Position numbers and translations under genes: made by a program. The notes beneath the pieces were generated by a model that was given only the letters and a program-made list of their open reading frames with translations, was not told the origin of the DNA and ran no database searches. This document shows, one piece after another, positions 34,084-45,403 of a DNA stretch of 64,000 bases. Origin of the DNA: Diplodia intermedia (taxonomy: Eukaryota; Ascomycota; Dothideomycetes; Botryosphaeriales; Botryosphaeriaceae). Where the stretch lies: NCBI GenBank assembly GCA_021495925.1, contig JAKEKT010000028.1, forward strand, positions 186,001-250,000, read 5' to 3'. The first letter of the stretch is position 1. Each line of letters starts with the position of its first letter.

Positions 34084-37000
34084 TTATTTATTTATTTATT
34101 TAGTTTAACGTCTCTCTAGAGTCTAGAACTATTAGAGACGAGGTTTCTTAAGAGGGCCCGCTTCTATCTATATATTTAAATATATGCGTGCCGGAGGGGG
34201 GTTCTAGAAGAATACTAGAAACGATATACTTAAAAGCTTAAAGAATAGTAGAGAGCGTAGATAAGATAAAAAGAAGATAAATAAAATAAAGTAAGAGCTT
34301 AGAAACCGACGAAAATAGAGATAAAAGTAAAGTAAGTAAGTTCTCTTCTTAGAGAGGGCCTTCTTAGCTAGTTAGATTCGTTTAGCTTTCTTCTATCTAA
34401 GACCGATACTTACTTACTATTTATTATAACTAGCCGAAGTATTATTACTAGCGAACTAGCTATATAACTCTACTTCTAAATTTAGAAATCTAAAAAGGGC
34501 CCTAAATAGAGGTTACTCGATCGAGAATTAAATCTCGGCTTTTTAGCCCCGTTAGCTTAGTTACTAACTATACTAGATAGCCATAGATACTAGTAGAAAC
34601 GGCTACTTAAGCTTAAATACCCGCTATTTAGTCGTTTTTCTTCGGTTCTCGCTTATTTCTACTCTAAATCGAAAGCGGCGAGGGCGCCGAGAACGAGAAG
34701 AAGTAGAAGAAGAGAATAGAAGAAAGAAATAAGTATAAATAAGCGTCTAGCGATACGTATTTAGATCTCGTTAGATAAGTCGTTTAATTATTATCGCCTA
34801 GTAGTAATCTTTATTTATTCTAAGAACTTAGCTATTAGGCTAGTTTCTAGAGTTAAGAAAAAGAGATTTAAAAGGTCGAGTTAATACTTCTTAAGCCCGT
34901 CTTTTAAAAGAACCCGAGAACCTCTATAAAGAGAGTAAGAGAGAAGTAGATAGCGTAATATCTATCTAGTCGTATAACTATATCTATATTAGTTATTTTC
35001 GGCGTAGTTAAGACGATAAAGATAAGACTTAAAGTAGCCGTATTCGATCTTTAGTTAATAGAAGGCGAAGGCCGTTTCTCTAATTTTCGTAGAAGATTTA
35101 AGCCGCTACCCTATCTCTAATTTAAAGATACGTTTATAGAACGAGTTTAACGTCGATTTAAGCTTTATTTTCTACTTCTCGTAGGTCTTCTACTTAACTT
35201 TACTTCGATAGAAGCTTAGAGAAGTAAAGACTTTATTTAAAGAGTACTTTATAGCTCTTTTCGCGAGCCGATCGGCGTACTTGTTATCTAGAATGTTCTC
35301 GTAGTCGGGGTATTATTCTAGAGAGACGGTATTTTCTCTAGCCCTTAGCGTTTTAGCTAATCTAATAGCCCGAATTTACTATACTTACTCGGGCGTATTA
35401 GCGGGCTTACTTAGCCTAAGAATCGCGGCCTAGTTATCCGCGTAGATTCTTATATCTTTAGAGGCGTGCCCGGCTCTAACGACGAGTTTTAGGGCTATTA
35501 CTAGCTTCTCTATCTCGCCGTTATATACTAGATTCTCGAAATCGAGGTTCTTATAAATCTAGCGCGCTAAGTTCTTTTTAGATTAGCTAAAGTTAAAGAC
35601 TACTACCCCGATCCCTACGTTTTTACCCGTAGATAGAACGAAGGCGTTAGAATAGATAGCTATTCGATTAGAGGGTACTTTCTTAACTTCGAGCGCGTAG
35701 GTCTTAGTCTACTTCTCTTTATTTAAGGAGCTAACCGTAGTTAAATAGAATAGTTCGAGTAATTACGGCGAAAAGTAGAAGAATTTAACTACTTCTAAAG
35801 ACGCGGGTTACGTTTTTAAAAGAAGTTTAATCTTCTCTAACTACGTAGGTCTATCTAAAACCCGTTAATCTAGATTAATCTTCTCTAGTTCGATTTAAAT
35901 AAGGTGGAATTCTTCGAGTAAATTTATTCTAAGAGTATATTTTCGTAACCGCTTATTTAAACGAATATCCGCTAGTAGAATTTCACTCTCTATTTCTAGA
36001 GAAATTATAGAGGTAGTCTTAAAAACCTCTAGAATCTTTCGTAGAGTAAGATTCTAAAGAACTTTAAATTAGCGAATAAACTATCTCTAATTTTTCTAGT
36101 AGATTTTAGAGCCGTAGTCTATAATCGTAGTAACGTAAGCTAGATATAGCTAGCGAATCGCGTAGAGAAAAAGCCTTCTCTTAACGTTAGCTAGTCTAGA
36201 GAGGCGATAGAAGGCTAAACAAGTCTAGCTAATTCTTTTAGACACGTGCGTCTTAAAGATAAACCCGTAGTCGAAGTAAATTTCTAGCTATTTAATCTAT
36301 TCTTTAGATTCTATTACGTTTCTCGTAGAAAGCGTAATTAAAATAGAACGAGATTTTAAGTCTTTCTTAAAAGAATAAGCGAAGTAAATAAGCTTCGTCT
36401 TTTTTAGATTAAATTTAATATGGTTTTTCTATTTTCGCGTATAGAGTTTACTTGTCTTCTTCTCTAGAATCGCCTTATTACGTTTCTAGCTATCGGAGCT
36501 AGCTATAAGCGTAATATCGTTAATATAAGAGAGAAACGAAGCTTTAGAGATAAAAAATAGCTCTTAAAGATAGATTAGAAAGAGAATAGACGAGACTAAG
36601 CTTTCTTATAAAATATTCGTCTCTATTAGACTAAACTCTTTCTTCTCTTTATTAAACGCGAGGCTTAGTATTCGTATAGATATAAACGATTTTATCTACG
36701 TAAGTAGATTAATTAATATATCGATTCGAGCTATTATAGCTAGAAGTTATTCTTCGGCCACGTAGTTAAAGACGCTTTTAATATTAAGAAAAAGTATAAA
36801 GATTTTATATTTAAAACAGCGATTCTTCTCTACTTTATTTAATAAAAGTATTACGATATCGATTACGAATTTCTTTAATCTTTCTCTAATTTAGATATAG
36901 TAAAGAAGGTCGAAGGTCTTTACTAAATAGTCTAGTCTTTTAGCCGTAATTCGTTCTAGTACTTTTTCAAGATAATTAAGAAGAGAAATAATACGATAGA

Positions 37001-40000
37001 ACTTCGAGTTCGCGATATCGCTTTTTTTCTTACTTAGAATTATCTTAATAGCCGTACGCTAGCCCGTAGAATAATATCTATAGGCGAATAGCGTAGAAAG
37101 AATCTTATTAAAGACGTTAGGCTTCGCTCTAAATATATAAGTAATAATCTCTTACGTAATAGCGTCTAGTCCCGGCGTTTTTTCTTTAATTTACGTAGAG
37201 TACGTATTCTTAATTTCTCTTAAACTAAGCTTTAGCTAGTTCTAGCGTTTAGAGACGTAGCTTTACTAGTTAAAAGAGGTAGTAGAAGAAGACGGCGAAA
37301 AGAGTCTCTTTCTAAGAACTAAATACTTTTTCTTAAAACTATCTTCTAGACGTTTTCCCGTATACGTATTATAACTAATCTTAGAGATTCTAGCATGCGT
37401 TCTAGGCTTAGTATAAGCTATAGCCTTAAAGATAGTCTTAAGAGTTTCTTTTTCTAGAAAAGAATTCTAGTATTCGCGTTTAGCTCTCTTAATCGCTTCG
37501 AAGTAGATATTTTAGCTATTTAAGTATCTTTACTTATTCTCTTTCGTGCGTAGAGATTTAAAAGCGTTAGTCTCTTTTCGTAGTCGTCTTCGTTCTTCTA
37601 AAAGCTCGTTCGACTACTACGGTTTAGATTAAGCTTCTAGTTTTAATTAGAGAATAGAAAGGTTCGCTATAATAGATATAGTCTAATTAAGGCTTATCTC
37701 TAAAGTATTTAGCGCGGGTATTTAGCGGATCGAGCCTTCTATTAAGTCTTTAGAGATATCTTTCGATAAGAAATTTAATTCTAAGCTTTTTAGAGTCTTA
37801 AATACTATCGTCTCTATCTATTATTTAAAGATTTTCTAAAACTTAGGCTAGTCGGCCTTTTTCGTATTAAATCTAGCGGTAGTAGCTATCGTAGAAGGTC
37901 CCGTATAGCTAGCCGGTTCTAGACTAAATAGAATTATCTTATAATTAAAATCGAAGTCCGCGATCGTTTACTAGTCGGTAATTCTATTAGCTAAGGCCGA
38001 CGTAGTAAGTATAAGATCGATAATCGTCTCTCTTTCTAGATAAAAGCGGTAAAAGATATTCTCGTTCTCTTTATTTAAAAGAGATAGATTATTTTCTTCT
38101 AATTATTCTACTAGTCGGTTAGCGCTAGATAAGAGGGAAGATTCTAGATCTTACTAGAAATAATAAACGTTAAAATTCCCGGCTACTATAGTCTACGTTC
38201 TAAGAAATTACTATTATAGAACGCGTTCTAGAGTAAGTTAAAAATCGTTACCCGTTTAATTCTTCTAGTTATATAAGTTAAGTAGCTTAAACTTTAACTT
38301 TCGCTACTCTATACTTAGAACTATTAGATCGAAACTTTACTAGAATTCGGCCTCTAAATTCACCTTCGTTTCTCTAAGAAAGCGGAAGACGTAGGTTAGT
38401 ATTCGAGATTTTAAATCGAAAGAATAGACCGATAGAATTTAAACGAATAAGAGATAATTAATTAACTAAAAGCTCGAGTTCTCGTAGAATAAGATATACG
38501 ATTCTTAATAAAGAACGAGGTCTATCTTTAACTCTACTACGATATCTAGAATAGATTTCGTTATCGAAATACTTCTATTTAAGTTAGCTTATAGAACTCG
38601 TAAAGAACTTATTTAAAATAAGTTTATTTAGAGTTCTTTAGAGTATTTCTCGGCTTTCTTAGCTTCTTCGTCTTAACGAAAACGCCGTAAACGTAGAGAC
38701 GTTTAGAGATAGTCTTTCGAGCCTTCTCTTTAATCTTAAACGCGAGAACTAGCGAGTTCGTAAACTACTTCGCTCTTCTAGTCTCTAGCGTAAGCTAGTA
38801 GAGAATATTAATAATCTTTAGACCGTTATTATAGATCTCGATTTCTATTCGAATAGCCTCGCTAAAGTCCTCGCGAAAGAGAATTAAAAGGTCTCGTATA
38901 GATACGTTATATACGATTATCTTATACTACGTACGGTTTTTCGTAATTAATTTAGTAGAGATAACTCGATTAATTATCGTCTTATTCTTTAAAAGAAATT
39001 CGACGAAGAAGTTCTCGTATACGATAAGTACGATATTCTTTTTTAGCGAGAGAGAGATCGTTATAATTATAGATCTCGTTCTCTTAAGCTAGTTCGAAAA
39101 CGTCTTATTAAAGACGTTTCGTAGTTTAAAGAATAAGAAGTCCGCGATTTTTATAGTTAGCGTAAGAACGATCTACTACGTAACTTTCTTAGATATAGAG
39201 GTCTTTAACTTCTTCTTTAAAGAAGAAATAATCTATAGCCCTTCTTTTAACGCGGCGGTAATAGCTATCGAGGTATATATAGATTAGCTAGATACTACGA
39301 TCGGCTACTACGTAAACTTCGAGCGTTATAAGGTCGAAGAAATAGCTCTTTACGAGATCTAGTTCGAGAAAATAATAATAGTAAACTTAGATAAGTTTTT
39401 CGTTTTCTTCGCGAGGTCTATCGCGGTCTTTTTAAGGGCTCGAACTTACGTAGTAAGAATCGCGTTAGTCTTATCTACGGTTTTACCCGTCTTAGTATAC
39501 TATCGTACGATCTTAATTAGATCTAGAATAGACCTCTATTTTTCTTCGAAGAAGACGAGATTCGCGGTCTTAACTAGAAGATTAAATACGTATTCTATAG
39601 TCTCTTTCGACGACTATAGATTTATTTTAAGTTATTATACGTTCTCGATATTTAAGTTAATACGAAGTTTAAAGACGAATCGAGAGTTCGATATTTCTTT
39701 CTTCGCGAAAGAAGTTAATATAACTCTTAGAAAGAGTTATTTCTTACGTAGATTCTCTTACGAAAAGAAATTTTCTACGGGTTTAGAGGCTAAGAGGTCT
39801 AGCGTAGCTACTATCGAAAGAGGCGTAGGCGTAGTCGAGAGGTTCTCGAAGTTTTTTATAGTCGTATCTATAGTCTCGAAGTCTATATTCTACGTTAGAA
39901 GAGATAGAATAGGGCTCGAAGAAGATAAATTCTACTTCGAAGAAGATATTTTAGATTCGAAAGAGAATTTCTAAGCTCTTTCTATAAGAAAAACGTATAG

Positions 40001-40552
40001 AAATAATAGAAATAGACGAGAAATAGACTAGAAGTAAATTATCGACTTTAGTTTCGTCTAAACTAAGTCGTAAATAAAAGAAACCTAGGTTAAGACGAGG
40101 GCTTTTCTTAATTACTTACTCTCTAGAAGTAAACGAAGAAGTCGATAGAGCTAGCGCGAATATTAAAGATTTTAGAGAATCGAGTAGCGTCTTAGCGTTA
40201 AGCTTAAATCGTACGAAGCGTCTATATACGTAAAACTCTTTAGTAAGGCCTAGAAAAGAAGCTTTTAGTAGGCTTTAGAGTAGAATTTCTAGGCGTAGAA
40301 AAGAGCTATCGAAATATAACTTTAAGAACGAATTTCTTAGTGCCGTACGATTCTCTATATAAAGTTTTAGGGCGAATTTAAGTGGTTTTTAAGAGTAAAA
40401 AGAGCTACGAAGCTCTAGCTAGTCTAGTACTATCTAGAGCACCTCTTTTTTTATATATTATATAATAGCGCGTACGTCTACGAAGCTAAGAATCGAGATT
40501 CTAGCTTAGAAAATTAAGGGCTTTTAAACGGTATCGGTCTTAGCGTAATTCT
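34084..40552 (-). mobile_element. Tad1-like LINE, copy C (about 6.47 kb)
   Basis: A full-length partner of copy A, with a (TTTA)n tail at its left end and the same 5' end word (CTTAGCGTAATTCT) at the right. The reverse transcriptase box at 36513-36527 reads YINDI, one Asp of YIDD changed to Asn. It abuts copy B directly at its 3' end. No intact frame. Confidence 0.85.
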
Positions 40553-41461
40553 CGAGAGTCGAATTCGAAGGTATATCGTATATAAAATAAATTTTTATCT
40601 AGAATTTTCTTAATTATTTCTAGAAATAATTTTATCGCTTACTATATAAAACGTCTTTCGTTTACTTCGATACTCTAGTCTAGAGAGTAAGAAATCGCTA
40701 GTTTAAGGTTCGTAAACAATCTTATCTATTTCTTATTTTTCTTTATTTCTTAGATCTTCTAGTGACTTCTTCTCTCGTATCTTACGACGATAATAATCGC
40801 CGTAGATAAAATATCTCTTACTATAATTATTATTAACGTCTTTCGATTTTTTTCGCTTTCGTTCGCGAAATCTCGAAGACTATAGACTGTTTATATTATC
40901 GTCTCTAGAATAACGAGAGTTAACGGCTCTAGTTTAACTAATTCTATCGCGAGATTAAGAGTTAAAGTTATTAATAGATTTCTCGATCTATTTATCTTAG
41001 CTTTCGAGGCCGTTCGAAAAGCTATTAATTACTACGCCCGTTCTTTTTATTTAGAACGGCGCGTCTTCTTCTCTTTTTCTACTAGCGCTAGCTATTTTCT
41101 AGATAGTTAAACGAATACTACTTATTACTATTTTACTCTCTATTCTTATTCTCTTAGTACTCGTATCTCGATCTTCGGTCTTACGATTTCGCGAATTAGC
41201 TAACTAACTATAGAGTAGTCGAAGCTACTACTATTTAGCCGTTTATAGCTTTAGGTTCTTCGAGTAGTACCTCTTTCGTTAGACTAATTTACGTGTACGA
41301 AAGCATAGAATTACTATTATTCTTATTTAGAGTACGAAAGCGTCTATTAAACTCGTAGGTCTACTAGTAGAACGTATTTCTAGTATAGTTAAAGGCGATA
41401 ATAAGTCTAGTAGTAGTAGTTTCTAGTAGTTCGAATCTTTTACGTGCTTCTTTTAACTTTT
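40553..41461 (-). pseudogene. Gypsy leader and possible gag start
   Basis: About 0.9 kb between the 5' end of LINE copy C and the gypsy 5' LTR. By position it is the leader and possibly the first part of gag. I could not assign a primer-binding site or a confident frame here. Confidence 0.45.
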
Positions 41462-41665
41462 AGCTACTATTTAGTAGAGAAAGCTACTATAGAACGAATA
41501 GATCTTAATTTTAAAGATAGTAATCTAAAAAGTATATATATAATAATCTATCTAGATCGATTCGTAAGAATCGATCTCTTAAGAAGAAATTCGATTTTCT
41601 CGCTATCTAGACTAGATTTAGTTCTAGTCTAAGATAGAAACTTAATTCGTTCTTATCTTAATTTA
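41462..41665 (-). repeat. Gypsy 5' LTR (right)
   Basis: 204 bp, the partner of 14913-15116. It contains a conserved palindrome-like AGATCGATTCGTAAGAATCGATC. It is followed by the AAGTC target duplication at 41666-41670. Confidence 0.85.
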
Positions 41666-41670
41666 TATTA

Positions 41671-43868
41671 TAATAAAGTCTCTATAAATACGTAGTTAGT
41701 AGCTACGTACTCTAAATAGATAATCTACTAGTACTAGTTATATATAGAGTTTATCTAAATAAGATTTATCGATATTTTAAAGAATAGTTCGATCGACTTC
41801 TTCTCGTACCTAGAGAATCGCGTAATTAGCTAGTAAGTCTTACTACGAGCGTAAACGTCGTAGTACGCGGGTATTAGATTCTTAGTAAGCACTACTTCTT
41901 TAACTATATTCGATAAGGCCTAAATAACGTTATTATTTATATAGGCGAAGATATCGTATTATTACGAAGAAGATAGATTACGAGTAGTAATACTAGTCGT
42001 AATTACTATCGATTATGCTTTTATATATTTAACGAAGAATTAACCTTCTATATAAGTAAGATTATATATAGGGCTATTATTCTTTTTATTATATAAGTAG
42101 CGTCTATTCGTATTAATATAAACGTTCTTCTCTTCTATCTTAGTAATAGAGAGAAGGTTCGTTATAAATATTAAAATATAGACGGCGTCTCTAAGAATAA
42201 TAATCTTTAGCTTCTTATCTCTTTTTATATTAATAATAACGTTACTAAACGACTTAATTAGAAGTCTATTATTATTATAGATTATAAAGTTATTTAGACC
42301 GACGTCTCTCTTCTTCGTATATCGCTTCTTTATAAAGCGATTATATATATAATACGTAGATCTAGTATCGATAAGCTAGAAGCGTTTTAAGATAGTAGAA
42401 CTCTTATATCTAGCGGCGAATAAGATTAGAAGTTCTTTAGTAGCGTTTACTACTATAGCGACGAATAAAGTAATAGACGTACGATCGTCGTTATTATACT
42501 ACTTATTATTTCTTCTCTTATTCTTATTCTTATTATTATTATTATACTTCTTATTATACTTATTAATAGTATCTTTAAGCGTCTTCTTTAGTAAGAGGTT
42601 CTTTCTTAACTACTTATTAACGCGCTTCTAAATCTTCTTATTAGAGGTTTAGTTAGAAGGCTTATTCGATATCTTAAAGTTTAGATACTAATAGATCGCT
42701 AGGTTTCTATAGTTTCTATTATAGATATACGAGAGTAACTTCTTCTAGTATTAATTATAGAGTAATATAGAGAAGATATTACGCCTCTTATCTCTTAGAA
42801 TATCTTATAAGACTATAAAGTTAATAGCGAAGTAGTAACTATAAAAGTCGCTTACGGCGTCGTTAATTATTATCTTATTATCGTCGCGGCGAACCTTCTT
42901 AAGAATTATAGTACTATACGCTAGGTCGTAATTTCTAAGAGGTTATAGAAATATTTAAATACCTCTTACTTCTTAAATATTAGATAGATTAATCGCTTTA
43001 GTCTTTATAATAAAGAACTTCTAGCTTTCTATTTATTTAAAGATATCGCGGTTATAAGAAGACTTAAGAAGGTTCTTAAAATTATTTAGAAGAATCTTCT
43101 ACTATATTATATCGTTAGATTTTATATACGTTTAAAGCGCGCGTAGAAGCGTATATAGATAAGAGTTACTAAGGCGTTCTAATAGAGATAATAGATGTCT
43201 TAATACTAAATTCTTAATAAGTAACAAGAGGTTATTTATTTTCTTTTCTAGTCGTTTATACTTCTTTCTAGCGTACTTATACTTCTTATAACGTTATTCT
43301 AGATTCTTCTCGTTCTTATCTTCTTATAGGCGAGGCTATTTAGATATCTAGAATTATTTAGAGCGACTCTCTTTAGACGAATCGATATACTAGAAGATCG
43401 CCGCCTTCTTCGCTTATAAGCGAATAATATATTACTAGCTATTCTAGTCTTCTCTCGTCTTAAGCACTATAACGGACTTAGACGACGTACTACTAGACGA
43501 TATAGTAGATAGTATTAGACGGTAATTAGTTCTACTAGAGTTAGTATTACGGCGAACCGTCTCGTCGAATTAAAGAATTAGTAGATTATAGATAAACTAG
43601 GGCGTACTAGTAAATAGCACGGCGCTACTATAGCGTATAGATAATATTACGCTAGCTAGAAGCGGCTTCTCTAAATATATAGGTTTATAAGTAGATGCTT
43701 TAAGCGCTATAGTTAATAAATTAGTATTACGAGAGGTGTTAAGGTCTAAAACGTAGTAACTTTACTTTATAATCGTATGCCGCCTAGATGCCTTTAGAAC
43801 GACGATAATAGTATAAATAGTGCCTTAGAAGAATACGCTAGACGGTAGAAAGCATCTACTACGCGGCC
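41671..43868 (-). pseudogene. Copia 5' region and gag remnant
   Basis: This part of the copia element lies between its primer-binding site and the gypsy insertion. By position it holds the leader, gag and possibly protease on the minus strand. RIP density falls near 43700-43900, where several CpA/TpG remain. I could not verify a zinc knuckle. Confidence 0.55.
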
Positions 43869-43879
43869 GGGCTTATAAC
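43869..43879 (-). other. Copia primer-binding site (half-tRNA iMet type)
   Basis: Read on the minus strand the bases abutting the 5' LTR are GTTATAAGCCC. They match the anticodon-arm complement of initiator methionine tRNA (GTTATGAGCCC) except for one RIP-type G-to-A. Drosophila copia and yeast Ty5 prime from such an internally cleaved half tRNA. Confidence 0.75.
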
Positions 43880-44027
43880 TATTAGAATTTAAGTAAATAA
43901 GAATGTATTTATATATCTATTAGAGGTGAGGCATAAGAAGCGATAGGGGGCTACCCCGAGGGTCGCTTATATACCCTGCTCCTCGCTGACTAAGCTATCT
44001 ACTGCTGCAAACGCTCATATTCTAATA
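43880..44027 (-). repeat. Copia 5' LTR (right), inner third RIP-mutated
   Basis: 148 bp, exactly the length of the left LTR. The first ~50 bases, next to the element's interior, carry many transitions relative to the left LTR (for example TATTAGAATTTAAG for TGTTGGAATTTGAG). The outer part is nearly unchanged except for its last bases. It is followed by GAATG (44028-44032). Confidence 0.9.
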
Positions 44028-44032
44028 GAATG

Positions 44033-45403
44033 TCACATACTCAGACTGTGGCGAGTAGAGCTGCTCCTGCCTCGTAGATGAAGACCATCCAGGATCAGAT
44101 GCGAAGGATGTAGTTGGCGCAAGAGCAACGCGACCATCAAGCACAGCTGCAGTTGGAAAGGGAGGAAAAGAGATTGCGTTTGGAGGCTAATTCCCAGTTA
44201 CTGACTGGGAGCTCTGGGAGGCTCGGCATCAGGGAGACGTTCACCATGGACCCTCCCCCTCCCGAGGAACCCATTGACCTCACGACGCTTGAGAAAATCA
44301 AAAGCTGGAGCGATCATGTCAATGATGAGGCCGCCGAAAGGCCAATGCTTTCTGGGGATATTGGGACGAAATACACACTTCCAGCAATTCATCCCTTGGA
44401 AATATCCTACACCAAGCCGGCCGAGAAGGCGAATCAACCCATTCCCAAACAGGGCGCTCCATATGGAGGAAAGAAAAACCAAGGGAAGTACTCGCCGCCT
44501 CCAGCTTCCCATACTAATGAACACATGTTGAAGGCAGCGAGTCTTTTCGACAATCCGAACGTTGGCTGCCCGCCTAGCTTCCAGAAGGGAGTTGGTGTAT
44601 GCAGATGTTACAATCTTGAGCCAGGGTACTGCATCGTACCGAAATGTCCGCATAAGCACGAACTCACCGATGCTGAGCTGGACACCCACGCCAAAGAATA
44701 CGGCGAAGCAGGGGAAAAATTCAAGAAGCATATCTATCATATGAGGTCCTACAGGACTTCAAGGGATACATTCAACGATGAGAGGGAGAGGAGGAAGAAT
44801 GAAAAGCGGGGAACCGCTGCTAAAGTGACTACCGTCACGGGACATGACTTGCACAGCGAAGAGCCCAAGCATCGCTCGATCAAGGACATGCGCATGGATG
44901 GGAATCCTCAACTCAATATCTTCGATGCCCTTCATCCAAGCGATCGGCCCACGGATGACGAGGATTCCCCAGCTCAATCCAAAGAGGACCTAAAGTCGTC
45001 TAAGGATGCAACCATTGCCAAGCAGGCAGCTCAGGCGCAAGCCGAGGACAAGAAGGGAAAGGAGCAGAAGGGCGATGAGGAACGAGAGCTGAAGGGCGAG
45101 GAGGGACAGGAGCAGAAGGGCGAGGAGGGAAACGAGCAGAAGGGCGAGGAGGGACAGGAGCAGAAGGGTGATGAGGGACAGGAGCAGAAGGGTGATGAGA
45201 GACAGGAGCAGAAGGGCGAGGAGGGACAGGAGCAGAAGGGCGATGAGGGACAGGAGCAGAAGGGTGAGGAGGGAAACGAGCAGAAGTGCGAGGAGGAAAA
45301 GGAGCAGAAGGATAATGTGAAGTCTCAGAAGGACAACAAAGCTCTTTATAAGGACCTATTCAATCGACCGGGGGAGACGGACAAGAGGCGTCATTCTTTC
45401 TGA
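44033..45403 (+). pseudogene. 3' part of the split gene: CCCH-like zinc finger and acidic repeat tail
   Basis: The frame resumes exactly in phase with 11393-11395. It has in-frame TAG stops at 44075-44077 and 44111-44113, both in CAG-like contexts, then stays open for 430 codons. Bases 44606-44662 encode CYNLEPGYCIVPKCPHKH, a C7C4C3H cluster close to CCCH RNA-binding zinc fingers. It continues with a Glu/Arg/Lys-rich region (TSRDTFNDERERRKNEKR) and an acidic/Gln tail made of an 8-residue repeat. The long intact tail suggests the insertion is recent. An internal start downstream could still give a protein with the zinc-finger-like part, but this is speculation. Confidence 0.75.
45062..45301 (+). 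repeat. 24-bp coding minisatellite (EQKGEEGQ repeat)
   Basis: Ten 24-bp units with few substitutions encode EQKG(E/D)E(G/R)(Q/N)-type octapeptides; an eleventh partial unit follows to about 45313. All units stay in frame, so copy number can change without frameshift. Confidence 0.9.

Larger units (their letters stand above)
14913..41665 (-). mobile_element. Ty3/gypsy chromovirus nested in the copia element, RIP-mutated
   Basis: It is bounded by 204-bp LTRs and 5-bp target duplications. Minus-strand order is 5' LTR (right), leader, LINE insertions, gag-like basic region (~30.3-32.3 kb), reverse transcriptase (~28.3 kb), RNase H, a LINE insertion, integrase (~19-20.1 kb), chromodomain (~18.8-18.96 kb), an extra ORF remnant (~15.5-18.5 kb) and the 3' LTR (left). 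Without the LINEs the element would be about 12 kb, long for a fungal gypsy; the extra ORF accounts for about 3 kb of this. All coding frames are destroyed by C-to-T/G-to-A changes. Confidence 0.85.
11396..44027 (-). mobile_element. Ty1/copia LTR retrotransposon, RIP-mutated, carrying nested insertions
   Basis: The element is bounded by 148-bp LTRs that start TGTTGGAAT and end ATTCCAACA (left copy). Without the gypsy insertion (14913-41670) it would be about 5.87 kb, a normal copia size. The minus orientation follows from the primer-binding site beside the right LTR and the polypurine tract beside the left LTR, and from copia-type reverse transcriptase motifs read on the minus strand. CpA/TpG are nearly absent inside while CpG stays common, so no frame is intact. 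The element lies in exon 4 of a host gene. Confidence 0.9.

Noticed and set aside
41444..41632. 62-codon open frame, the longest inside the RIP block
   Set aside because: It overlaps the gypsy LTR and is AT-rich chance sequence.
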